Of a DNA stretch of 64,000 nt, positions 33,958 to 43,204 are shown one piece after another. Origin of the DNA: Rehmannia glutinosa (Eukaryota; Streptophyta; Magnoliopsida; Lamiales; Orobanchaceae). Within the stretch, counting starts at the first letter, position 1; each line of letters opens with the position of its first letter. The notes beneath the pieces were generated by a model. The model was not told the DNA's origin. It worked only from the letters and a program-made list of their open reading frames with translations, and did not search any database. Made by a program: the position numbers and the translations under genes. The stretch covers positions 58,125,639 to 58,189,638 of the forward strand of contig CM071932.1 of the NCBI GenBank assembly GCA_016081115.2, in the 5' to 3' direction.

Positions 33958-35513
33958 TGTTGGGAAATTATTTTGATGAATGCCATGTAAAACTTAGAAT
34001 AGAAAGTTGGCACCCCATTTTTGTTGTAAATTGCATTGTAATAGATAGGCTGGTTTGTCGAGTGAGTCAAGTCACTATGCCTGAACTTGCAAGAAGACAA
34101 CCGGAGACTAGAAGGAAGACTCATTGCAAGGCACTGAGTGTGGCAAAGAAGAGAAGATAGGAACTCGATCAAGGTGCAAATGAGATTCACCGAGTGAAGT
34201 ATCGACAAGTCAACTCAAGACAACCAAGTCTCAAGTTGAAGTGACGAAAGAGTCATCCAATGATTGGAAGGCGACTCAAGTCACCGGGAAGTTAAGAAAA
34301 TGCAGTCAAGTCGAGATAACTGAAAGAGATCCGTTGCACAGAAGTCAAGGAAATTACTTAAACAAGTAATACTTCCATACTGCCTTTCTTAAAGTGCTCG
34401 ATCCCGAGGAGCGTGCAAAAGGAATAAACCAATGTGAAGCACTCGCACCAGTGTCGAACTCGAAAAGTCAAGAATCATTCATACGAGGAAATGTCAATTC
34501 CGAGGACTGCAACAAGACAAGCCAACGACCACAAGTGTCTTTTGAAAATAAGCCTATCTCTTCAACGGGCAGATTTTTGAAAGATCACTATAAAAGGCCG
34601 AGAATCACTCTGAGAGAAGGTTACCTGAACCACGAACATTCAAGCTAACATTCAAACTATAACCAAAAATTACTCTCAAGTTATTCAAGTTCAATCCTCA
34701 AGCCTACATTACGAAGGAAATCAATCCAACACTCACCTGTGAAGGAAAGACGACTTCAATCAGTTGAAGATGAAATATTTGAAGAATCAAGGGGTCTACA
34801 TTCCACGGAGGATTGTAGGAAGGTTCAAGGTCGAACCAGTCTCAAGTTTTTGGAGGGCTTCGTGATCAAATCCAAGAAGCTTGAGAAAGTGGGCTGTAGT
34901 AGCAAGGCAAATGCCCTGTGAAGAAGGCGAGTCGTCGAGAAGCCACCAATGTGACCAAGGCATCTCGGATCGAGTCCCAAAGGATCAAGTCACCGTGTGT
35001 GATCAAGACTTGTATCTAGACTGTTAACCACTTTGTATATTGATCAATACTTAGTGGATTCCTCCAGGAGCTGGAAAAGAGAGGAGTAGAAGAATTACCC
35101 CATCTTCGAACCTCTATAAAAATTTATCGTGTCATTTACATTTCAAAGACTTTAATTTACGCATATTACTTTAATATCTCATTGATAAATTTGCTATCCA
35201 ATTGATAATCAACAAAGTGCTAAAACCAAGTATTAAAACAAACTTAACCAAATTCAAGGGTGTTAAGTCTTCCAATGAAAATATATCACAGTCGAGTTAA
35301 GTCTTTAGTCAAAATAGCTGAGTTATTCTATCAACGGCTCGGTCGAGTCTGTTGAGTGACTAACTCTGGCCGATTAACTAACATAGCTGTCCATCAAGGA
35401 CTCAGCTGTGAAATATTAACTCTGAACGTTTTAAAAGGACTAAATCGAAAAGTTGGTAAGGTTTATTCAACCCCCCTTTCTAAACCTTACACTCATACCC
35501 CTTGGGACCTACA
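33958..35513 (+). repeat. 3' LTR of element C
   Basis: 1,556 bp, tgttggg...acctaca, complete. TATA box CTATAAAAGG near 34589. Confidence 0.95.
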
Positions 35514-35908
35514 CTCCTCCTTGAGACCATTAATTGATCCCACCAAATACTTGCGTAATCCAAAAATTCTGTTGATGCCAATTTCACCTTTTTCAACTCA
35601 GAATAATTTTGGCAATCGAACACATTCTCGATCTTCCTTTCCCAATCTAAATATGCATCCGGATCGCGCTTTCCCTGGAACAAGGGGATTTGCATTTTGA
35701 TGTTACCCAAATTGCCATCCTCACGTCCCCTATCACCCCTATTTCCGCGCCGGCCTCTACCCGGATTGTAATTTTGCTCCCTTTCGGAATCAAAATCATC
35801 AATCTTATCTGGCCACTCCTCTAACTCAAACCTCATATGCCTCCGCACCCTAGTAGCAGGCTCCTCGATCCGCGGCGCCTCTCTGGGATCCCCGTATGTC
35901 TCAAACAT
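35514..35908 (-). CDS. gag: Gypsy G gag, N-terminal part
   Basis: Open minus-strand frame starting MFETYGDPREAPRIEEPATR at 35908. An Arg/Gly-rich stretch (NPGRGRRGNRGDRGRE) precedes the capsid start MQIPLFQGKRDPDAYLDWER, typical of plant gypsy gag. It stays open up to element C and continues in frame at 28991 (the first five bases here are the ctcct duplication). The start codon is the first Met upstream of the conserved part; it could lie further upstream, since the leader is only about 430 bases. Confidence 0.85.
35519..35523 (-). other. Point where gypsy gag resumes after element C and its duplication
   Basis: The right copy of C's target-site duplication is ctcct at 35514-35518, partner of 28992-28996. 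Gypsy gag sequence unique to this side begins here. Confidence 0.9.
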
Positions 35909-36337
35909 TATTTCTTTACCATGTTTGCAATCGCCTCCATATCCAACTTGTTACCCGAATTTGCTATTTGTCAGTTTTCTTTGGTCATATTTAAATCACT
36001 CCCTCACGTGTATACGCTCGTGTATCACTCAACTCACAATCTCCAAGTACCCGCACTTGTCGAATTATAAACCAATCGATAGTCGCAAGTACGTCTCAAC
36101 ACACCAAGAAAATTACCAAGCCAACAATGGATCGTAATAAGATGAAATTGAAGACTAAGGTTTATAATTCCGAATTTTCCAGAATTTTCTTTTTTTCACG
36201 CGGTTTACGATTCTTTACCCGCTGATTTTCTGTGCAATTCGAATTTTTTTTGGGTACCCTTTAAGAACTAGGGTTTATGAGAAAAATTTGGAAAATAACA
36301 AGAATTAAAGAACAAGGATAGACTTAACCTTTCTAGA
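35909..36337 (-). other. Gypsy G 5' leader
   Basis: AT-rich sequence between the primer site and gag. No conserved coding motif was seen in any frame, so I treat it as untranslated leader. Confidence 0.6.
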
Positions 36338-36352
36338 TGGCTCTGATTACCA
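36338..36352 (-). promoter_or_regulatory. Primer binding site of gypsy G
   Basis: On the minus strand TGGTAATCAGAGCCA, the initiator-Met-type site with one extra A, two bases from the LTR end. Confidence 0.75.
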
Positions 36353-36641
36353 ACTGATGTGAACCGCAGTAACAACTGAGCATACAACCCAACAACAATA
36401 TGTTGTTAACCCAAGATCTTCACTAGTTTGGTTAAATTGGTGGAAACTCAACTTGTTGCTTAGTAAAGCAAGAACCTCGGTATGCGTAGACGCCACAAAC
36501 AAATGAGGAAGTTTGTTTGATAAGTCGAAATTCGCAACAAGATGAACAATATTGAAGCTCTTCGAAAAACCCAAAGGGTTGGAGAGAAAAATCTCAATTC
36601 AATATTCAATATCAAAGTTGTTATGAAAATAAACAAGTGTT

Positions 36642-36655
36642 TTGCCTTATATAGG
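36642..36655 (-). promoter_or_regulatory. TATA box in gypsy G LTR
   Basis: CCTATATAAGGCAA on the minus strand, about 300 bases from the LTR's 3' end, a fitting position for a U3/R start. Confidence 0.65.
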
Positions 36656-36928
36656 CGACTCAAAGCAAACCCTAAACAAACTAGAAAGGAAAAGAAGTCC
36701 AAACCCAAAAAGGAAACTCAATCGCAGTCAATATCCACATATGGGCGAAATTTCGCGTCCGGGATTTTTAAATCTGTTCCTGGAGTCTTCATAAAAGTTG
36801 TAGCCCTTTCTCTTAGATTTCCATAGCAAGTTGAATCAGCCCAATATCAATTTTATAGAGAAAGTGATGGCCCAAATATTAAACTCTGTCAGTGTTGTCC
36901 CGTACAGACGCACGACACATGCGTACAT

Positions 36929-37016
36929 GCACGGGCTACCCGTGCGTCAAGCCAAAAGCCATATTTTCGTTCACCAAGGCGCACGGGCCGTGCGTGGAGG
37001 CACGGGCTGCCCGTGC
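36929..37016. repeat. GC-rich palindrome cluster in gypsy G LTR (U3)
   Basis: gcacgggctacccgtgc (36929-36945) and gcacgggctgcccgtgc (37000-37016) are near-perfect hairpins followed by gtcaag in both cases, with a third related palindrome gcacgggccgtgc at 36981-36993. They stand out against AT-rich surroundings. Confidence 0.8.
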
Positions 37017-37296
37017 GTCAAGTCGAAACTCGACTTTGTCTTTGACTTTGACCCCTGCTCGTCCCAAACTCGAAATATAAACTTAAGACGCGGCCTTAAA
37101 GGTTTATTTGGCCTCCAAAACATCCAAACGATCGAAAAACAACGAAAATAAACACCTAATCTATGATAAACAAATACAAGAACTCAAGAACTCAATTACA
37201 TATTCTTCAAGAACTCGAGATAACTTGCATTTGGTGTTGCCCGGATCCTTCATAGATGGATTCTCATCATAAAGTGATAGCTACCCTAACAATTAA

Positions 37297-37838
37297 AGTA
37301 CGCGATGTCTTTTCTTACACTGACCACTATCCGACCTACTAATTACTATCACCATGTGGCACAACAATAATCGTGCCATGTTTTATACATGGCATGATGG
37401 CACAATGAAAACATTAAATCGCACCACGCATAAAACATGGCACAATAGGCATGTGTAATCATGCCATCATCGTGATCGTGCCAAGTGTCGAGTTCAACTT
37501 TTTCGAGTAATTTTGAACGGTAAAATATTACATATAAAAATGGAGAAACAACATACTTTAATTTGTAAAATAAAAAGATAAAGAAATAAAATGATTTCTT
37601 TGTAGTCCATATTGGCAAATGGCAACAATGTGGGTATTGAAAAATCTAGTGTACAAAGAAAAAAGTTTCAGCTTTGCTCAAGAAGAAGAAGAATGTGAGT
37701 GGACAAGAAAGAAGATTAGAAGCTTTAATAAAAGATGGTGGTTTAAAAATTTGAAGGATGTATTTAGAGCTTCTTTATGTGGGTAAAGGTATTATAGTTT
37801 AAACTAGTGGCATTTTAAAATTATATGAATATGGACAC
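37297..37838. other. Intergenic sequence with GGCAC-type imperfect palindromes
   Basis: No gene found. Between about 37352 and 37485 short inverted words recur (cgtgccatg / catggca, catgatggcac / gtgccatcatg-like), giving several weak hairpins. The rest is plain AT-rich DNA. Confidence 0.5.
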
Positions 37839-38030
37839 TGTTCTAAAAATCTCCGCCTACCTCCAATTAGTCCCCACCTAGGCGCTAGGCCCCCCATGTC
37901 CGCCTATGCTATTCTTCTGATTAAGCCCCGCCTAATCCCGCCCAGGTCCCGCCTAATCCCGCTCAGGCTCCGCCTAAGCGCTAGGCCCCAGTCTGCCGCC
38001 CGACTAGCGCCTAGCGCTTTTGAAAATACT
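37839..38030. mobile_element. Short GC-rich hairpin repeat, copy 1 (MITE- or SINE-like)
   Basis: About 190 bp starting tgttctaaaaatctccgcct and ending gcgcttttgaaaat. It is packed with variants of cctaggcgctaggccc and tcccgccta. The outer arms form an imperfect inverted repeat. The same unit recurs at 38608-38794 in the same orientation. Non-coding; class uncertain. Confidence 0.65.
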
Positions 38031-38607
38031 GGATATGGGTGTACTTATAGTTTTTGAGGTGTGAGCGCTCCTTTTTAGTTTTTTGCCGATGCATAACTTC
38101 TTTGTCCAAGTACGAGGAATTTTCAGATCCTTTGTTGTGTTGCATTCAATTAAATTGATATATTGAGAGATTGTGTCTCCATTTATTTTTCTCAAATAGA
38201 TGAACAATTACTGATATAAATTTCTATGTTTGTTATGTTAAAAAATTTAATTCTCCAAATCAAATTTTCATATTGAAATGAAGAACAATATATCCTTCAT
38301 AAAATGTTTTATACATGGGATTAATATTGTGCTTGATGGTAGAAAGCTTGTGATGTTAGAACGATTAATCTGGTTTGATCCCATACGAGTGCATGTGTCC
38401 CCTTCCCTACTATCCCCAATTGTACTCTAAAAGAAATGTGTAATATATGAAAAACTATTTTGTTATCTCATACAAATTTTAAATTTAGTAAAAGTATTTT
38501 CTTTAATTATTCCTCGTATGATAACAAGAATATGGATTTTGGTAATATAAAGTAATTCATTTTATTTAAAATAAATAAAAATTGGTGTAAAAATTACTTA
38601 AAGTCTC
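38031..38607. other. AT-rich intergenic sequence
   Basis: Nothing recognisable: no convincing ORF, no repeat structure beyond simple AT richness. Confidence 0.6.
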
Positions 38608-38794
38608 TGTTGTAAAAATCCTCGCCTAGGCGCTAGGCCCGATTAATTCCTGCCTAGGCGCTAGGCCCCCCTTGTCCGCCTACGATTTTTATTCCGATTA
38701 GCCCACCTAACCCCGCCTGTGTCTGCGTATAACCCCGCCTAGACTCTAGGCCCCACTGCCGCTTAGCTAGCTAGCGCCTGCGCTTTTTACAACA
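38608..38794. mobile_element. Short GC-rich hairpin repeat, copy 2
   Basis: 187 bp with an exact terminal inverted repeat, TGTTGTAAAAA at the left and TTTTTACAACA at the right. The interior holds cctaggcgctaggccc twice and gctagctagcgcc. The terminal repeat favours a MITE. A target duplication is not obvious. Confidence 0.7.
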
Positions 38795-39062
38795 TTGCAA
38801 GTACTTATTGAGGATTAAATAATTAATAACATTATATATATATATAGGGATAGGAACTCGTGAGACAGCCTCTTACCATTAGACCGTATGGACTCGTCAC
38901 ATCCATCCACACCTACTAATAAATGGTTCAGGTTGCAATTAAAATTAGAGCATTTACTAATTATTTTAAACATAAAAGGGTAATATAGAAAATTATTAAT
39001 ATGTATATGGTGTAACAACTGTCCATAATAACAACTCCTACACACTCGTACAATCTTGGGAT

Positions 39063-39296
39063 ATGATTAAATCACCTTCCATAACAGAAAAATCACACAA
39101 AACACCATCTTATCTCTGTCATGTCTACAAACAGAAAATGGAAGACAAATCTATAGCAGAAGAGCGAAATTGCAACATGAACGCCACAGGAAATCAATAT
39201 ACGCACCAACATCCAGATAAGATTTCAATGGAAACTATCGATGAAATCTTGAATATGGAGAGAACAAATCAGTACATAAAATTCGATCGAAAATAA
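39063..39296 (+). pseudogene. Possible first exon of the FAR1-like gene (unrecognised)
   Basis: An open frame of 77 codons, polar, with TPSYLCHVYKQKMEDKSIAE and ISMETIDEILNMERT. I do not recognise a family. It is proposed as an upstream exon only because the FAR1-like fragment lies downstream after an AT-rich gap with an acceptor-like end (tatacaatgcag, 40075-40086). It may be chance. Confidence 0.25.
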
Positions 39297-39321
39297 GCAA
39301 TATTAGCTCCTGTTGAATTCT

Positions 39322-39856
39322 GATGCATAATAGCTAGATTGTAGTATGAAAAATGTATAATTAGTTTACATTTGATGCATAACTCAATAATAACGATGCA
39401 TGATTAGTTAAACTAGGAACTTATGCCCATTAGAAATAGCGATAGATTATATTTGTATTTTGATGCATGGTTAGTGTATATTTGATGAATAAATGTATAA
39501 TAACAATACATATTTATCTAAATTTGTGAAATGTGCCCACGAGAAATAGTGAAAAGATTACATTTGAAAACTTGATGCATAATTAGTGTATATTTGATGC
39601 ATAATTGATTAATAACGATGTATACTTATCTTAATTTGTAACTAGTGTCCATTGAGAATATTGATTAGATTACATTTGTAACTTTAATGCATTGGAACAA
39701 GATATTTGATGCATAAATATAATCTGCATATTGAGTTTAATTTACAACTTGTGCCCATTAGGAAGGGTGACAAATTATATTTGTGATTTTGATGCATATT
39801 TTGTTTATATATGGTGCATTATTATTTAAAGACTGTGCATACAATTGTATAGTTTG
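39322..39856. repeat. Degenerate tandem repeat, about 112-bp unit
   Basis: Units begin gatgcat near 39322, 39462, 39574, 39686 and 39791 (spacings 140, 112, 112, 105). Each unit contains ttgatgcataa, a taataacgatgcat-like part and a gtgcccattag-like part. Unit-to-unit similarity is moderate. Confidence 0.7.
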
Positions 39857-40086
39857 AAAAAATGAAAATTCTAGAAAATGCTAATTTAATGCATGCACAC
39901 AAACATCATATTGGTTATGGGTATTGAAAAGTGTTAAATTAATACTCTTGTCACTTTAGAGCAAAGAAATTCAAGAAAAACACTTACAAACCGATTGCAT
40001 ATACGTTGTATATGTGATGTATTTTTACAATAATATATCGCATATTTATGTTATTCACATTGCAATGTTATGTTTATACAATGCAG

Positions 40087-40420
40087 ATTTACTTGAAGCA
40101 GGTCGCCAACATAATGAAGTGCGAGAACGCATTGTAATATCCCCAGGTTCTATAAAATATTGGATCCCTGAAATCGAGCAAGAAAAAATACCCCGAATAG
40201 GCATGCAATTAACTACAATGGAAGTTGGAATACAATTTTATAGGGATTACAGATCAAGCTATGGTTTTGACATACGGAAAAGCATCTCACGGCGATTCAA
40301 AAACTGTGAAATCCGAGTGTAGTACATAGTATGTAACCTAAAAGGCTTTAAACATTCAAAACCCGCGAAATCCGAGTGCAGTACTTCACAAATGGACATT
40401 TCAGTCTTACCACTAGAGCA
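40087..40420 (+). pseudogene. FAR1-like DNA-binding domain fragment
   Basis: The frame from about 40087 reads IEQEKIPRIGMQLTTMEVGI, QFYRDYRSSYGFDIRKS and SISRRFKN, matching the FAR1/FHY3-type pattern (P..GM.F.....A..FY..YA...GF..R...). That zinc-binding DNA-recognition domain derives from Mutator-like transposases. A TAG at 40321-40323 interrupts it just before YIVCNLKGFKHSK, which matches the next conserved Cys/Gly-Phe stretch. A short internal repeat (gaaatccgagtg at 40308 and again at 40368) overlaps it. The transposase catalytic region is not present downstream. Confidence 0.6.
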
Positions 40421-40439
40421 AACATGAAACAAAGGCGGC

Positions 40440-40560
40440 GAGAGCCGAATAAAAAATAATATACAGATTCAGAAAGAAAAGGCAACAAGGTAGAACGAAA
40501 ATGCAGAACCTACAGCAAAGTTGCATCACACAATAGTCGGACATGTCCCAAATCGATCAA
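40440..40560 (+). pseudogene. Knuckle-like C-terminal fragment of a FAR1/MULE-type protein
   Basis: One frame gives KVERKCRTYSKVASHNSRTC followed by PKS at about 40485-40550. SHNSRTCP resembles the GHN.RTCP end of CCHC-type fingers at the C-terminus of MULE and FAR1-related proteins, with one expected Cys replaced. Its position only about 100 bases after the FAR1-like domain suggests that the middle of the gene was deleted. The fragment is short, so the call is cautious. Confidence 0.4.
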
Positions 40561-41219
40561 TAGAATAATCATCCAATTTTCTTCGGTACTGCTTCACATT
40601 AATATTTTTCATACTTATCAAAATTGATCATGAATTGTTGTGTACGAATACATATTATTAACTCTCCATTCATCATTATACTATAAATATGCACTATAAT
40701 GTCATTAACTCGCATCGTAAAAAAATAGAAATGCATTATAAAGTAATATCCTTGCATCACGACAAGACTAATTATGCACTAAAAATATGCTAATTGTGCA
40801 TAACTATTAATCAATACAATTCACCACATCTTGATTAACTGTGCACAACATAACTATTAATCAATACACTTTTCATACTCAATAACACAACAATCAAATT
40901 TTGATTGGCCTAGATGGGAACTTTTTGACTTTAAGCCCCATCAACTTTGAAAATTATTCGAACGTCCGATTGCATCCACTATAGCATTAGGCACAAATCT
41001 TGTTTTCAGAACCGGAAACTTCGGCTTTACTCTTTGATTTGTCTACCTTAGACCTCTTGTTAACTTTGCATCCACCGCCATCCGCCCCATCGGAAGCTTG
41101 GCATTTCTCAAGCTTCCTGGTTTGTTAGCCATGGGAACTAAGCAACCTACCATGAACAAGACACAAAGAAATATAAGCACACATGAGAACCAAAAAACAT
41201 ATCCCTGTGCATATTACTA
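40561..41219. other. AT-rich sequence inside the candidate MULE
   Basis: No coding or RNA gene seen. Scattered tgcac/tgcat words foreshadow the array that follows. Confidence 0.5.
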
Positions 41220-41540
41220 ATGTATTAAAATACATCTGTATATGCACTATATGAATGTTGAATATGCACCAAATAAAAACTAATTATACACCATAACCTA
41301 TATATCATTAGATTGACCACACCATATGCATATGCACTATAAGAATGTTAAATATGCACAAAACAAAAACTAATTTTGCACCATAATCCTATATATCATT
41401 ACATCAAAAATCACTCACACACTTATGATTGATCACATCATCCGTGCACCAAAATATAAACTAATCATGCATCATAATATAAAAAACTATACATCAACAC
41501 TTTGCTAATGTACACCTCACAAAAATCACACCATTTGCAG
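41220..41540. repeat. Inverted counterpart of the 39322 repeat array
   Basis: Two clear units (about 41239 and 41331, spacing about 92) read tatgcactat.., gaatgtt..atatgcac, caaa.aaaaactaatt, .ca.cataa.ccta, tatatcatta. A weaker third unit lies near 41447. Words such as actaattatgcac match the reverse complement of the left array's gatgcataattagt, so the two arrays are inverted relative to each other. Confidence 0.55.
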
Positions 41541-42275
41541 AAATATATTACGAGACAAATATATTTTCTATACATCAATACGCAACTAAAATAACATCAC
41601 TTATACAATAAATATGCATTCATTCTTCAGACTATGAAAAATCAATAATACACACATAAATCCAAAAATATTGTGCACCAAACCATAAATAAAATTACAT
41701 TGTTAAACACAATTTGTAAACCAAAATAATCTCATAAAAAACAAGCAAAACAATTTCAAGATGAACATCTTACCAGAAACAAGTTAACAAGAAACTACAC
41801 ACCATTAACGGAGAAAATTCGACACAAAATTTACAAACCCTAGACTCTAAAAAAAAACACCTACTTGAATAATTTCTCGAGAGTAACTCACTATACACAA
41901 ACACAAATGGAGATCTCCGTCATCACACTTTCGAAAAACACGCGAGCAAGGAGGAAGATGAATTTTCTACATAGTATCAGAAACTCGAAAGAGAGAACTG
42001 GAGATAAGTTTGAAATAGGGAAATGAAATAAAAGTGGGGATAAAATCCTTAATCAATCCCTATAAAATCGGTTCGTGTAAAACGGTTACCAAAATTAAAT
42101 AAAAACTTCCTTTGTTAAATTATCAAAGTACCTTTATCGGGCAAAAAAAATAAAAATAAAATTCAAAAAGTCGAAAAAAACTCAGCCTTTGGATTCGAAA
42201 AATAAAAGGCTGAGATTAATCTACACTGTCTTACGTAAAGGCCCTTGCCACATTTGATTCAATATATATATATAT

Positions 42276-42713
42276 ATATAGGGGAGGATCCAATGAGACC
42301 ACATTTTATGGTGAGACAAAGTGTGACTAATCTCAACCCTCCTTCATTTACATCAAATGCTAGGAATAATTTGGGATAATAATACATTAACCATTTAATT
42401 AAATCCCAGAAAAGGTAAAATTGTCAAAACAAACATGTGGGGACTGTCCAAATATGGAATCAGTTATTGGGAGAGAAAATCACGTGGGGAGAGAGAAAAT
42501 CACGCATGTGCTATGCCATGCAGTATGTTGTACATTTATCATATATTTGTTGTATACTTAACATTAATTTACTGTATGTTTAACATAATTTTACTGCATA
42601 TTAAAATAGTCAAACAAAAATATGTGGGGACCGTGAATTAAGGAATCAATTATAGAGAGAGAGAGAGAATCACACTCATTAACATGTGGGGACCGTGGAT
42701 TAAGTAAATCAGT

Positions 42714-42763
<50 letters not shown>

Positions 42764-43016
42764 AATCACGCTTATTATTGTACTGTATATTTAACATATA
42801 TTTGCTGTATATTTAACACTATTATGCTGTATATTTAACATATTTGTACTGCATATTACAATTGTCAAACAAAAACATGTGGGACCGTGAATTAAGGAAT
42901 CAATTAACAAGATTATTCTGGGCAGACTAATAATTACGATTTATTATGGTATACCAAATAACAATAATTAAAAAATCAACAACTAATAGACACAAATCAA
43001 TTAACTAAATTATTAT
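42276..43016. repeat. Minisatellite region with (GA)n tract
   Basis: acatgtggggaccgtgaattaa-type units recur near 42433, 42620, 42682 and 42875, each linked to a GA tract and aatcac. The largest is (GA)n at 42716-42759. Between them ctgtatatttaacatattt repeats with a period near 24 bp (42539-42605 and 42778-42862). At the left edge, (TA)n then ggggaggatccaatgagacc (42282-42301) resembles the left edge at 38847 and could start another transposon; I cannot name it. Confidence 0.6.
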
Positions 43017-43204
43017 ACAGTAAATTATGTCTAACTATAGAATAAAATCAGGCTATGTATACAGTAAACTATGTCTAACTATACAATAAAACCAGACTAT
43101 GTATACAGTAAACTATTCTAACTATACAATAAAATCAGACTATGTATACAGTAAACTATGTCTAACTATACAATAAAATCAGACTATCTATACAGTAAAC
43201 TATG
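43017..43204. repeat. 44-bp tandem repeat, about 4.3 units
   Basis: The unit contains ctatgtctaactatacaata, then aaatcagactatgtatacag and taaa. Units are nearly identical and one lacks two bases. The array ends abruptly at the element E LTR. Its continuation, if any, lies beyond the window on the far side of E. Confidence 0.9.

Larger units (their letters stand above)
28997..35513 (+). mobile_element. Internally deleted copia element C (keeps only LTRs and most of the extra gene)
   Basis: 6,517 bp, flanked by ctcct. The 5' LTR stops at about 30066 and joins, through a short filler, directly to the middle of the extra gene. The end of the 5' LTR, the PBS, gag, pol and the extra gene's N-terminal domain are absent. 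The 3' LTR (33958-35513) is complete and has a normal polypurine tract. LTR sequence is clearly related to A/B/D but diverged (begins tgttgggaaattattttg). It is inserted in gypsy gag. It cannot have transposed in this form without a PBS unless the deletion arose during its last reverse transcription. Confidence 0.9.
1..37291 (-). mobile_element. Ty3/gypsy retrotransposon G, interrupted by elements A and C, right-hand (5') part only
   Basis: A minus-strand gypsy element. Reading leftwards it has a 5' LTR (36355-37291), primer site (36338-36352), leader, gag (35908-35514, then 28991-28365) and protease region (541-1). The insertions of C and A account for the gaps. The coding frame runs smoothly across the C insertion, and the order gag, zinc knuckle, protease is that of Ty3/gypsy. 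RT, integrase and the other LTR lie left of the window. The bases next to the LTR, attaa at 37292-37296, are the likely target-site duplication, but its partner is outside. The protease/linker sequence looks like plant chromoviruses; this lineage call is from memory of the family and is only moderate. Confidence 0.85.
36355..37291 (-). repeat. 5' LTR of gypsy G
   Basis: On the minus strand it begins TGTTAGGGTAGC (37291) and ends GGTTCACATCA (36355), 937 bp, TG...CA. It is placed by the adjacent primer site. The second LTR is outside the window, so boundaries rest on the terminal dinucleotides and the PBS only. Confidence 0.75.
38847..42275. mobile_element. Candidate defective MULE/FAR1-type transposon
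   Basis: Lies between two (TA)n tracts. The left edge reads GCCTCTTACCATTAGACCGTATGG (38868-38891). The reverse complement of the right edge (around 42218-42250) reads GGCCTTTACGTAAGACAGTGT-like sequence, a weak inverted match. Inside are inverted arrays of a dgatgcataa-type repeat (39322-39850 and 41220-41540) around a FAR1-like coding fragment and a knuckle-like fragment, with no transposase core between. Structure and content suggest an internally deleted Mutator-like element. The boundaries are tentative. Confidence 0.4.

Noticed and set aside
36831..37151. 106-codon plus-strand ORF in the gypsy LTR
   Set aside because: Covers the GC palindromes of an LTR on the opposite strand; no recognisable domain.
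38004..38207. Small minus-strand ORF at the end of hairpin repeat copy 1
   Set aside because: Runs out of a non-coding repeat into AT-rich DNA; no family resemblance.
39322..39856. CRISPR-like or regularly spaced repeat array
   Set aside because: Units are degenerate, AT-rich, about 112 bp with no repeat/spacer alternation, and the context is a plant genome.
42591..42797. ORF with a run of Ser-Leu repeats
   Set aside because: Direct translation of the (GA)n microsatellite; low complexity only.
42276..43204. Calling a Helitron starting at the (TA)n-ggggagg edge
   Set aside because: No CTRR end with a hairpin and no Rep/helicase sequence could be identified; kept only as an edge-motif observation.
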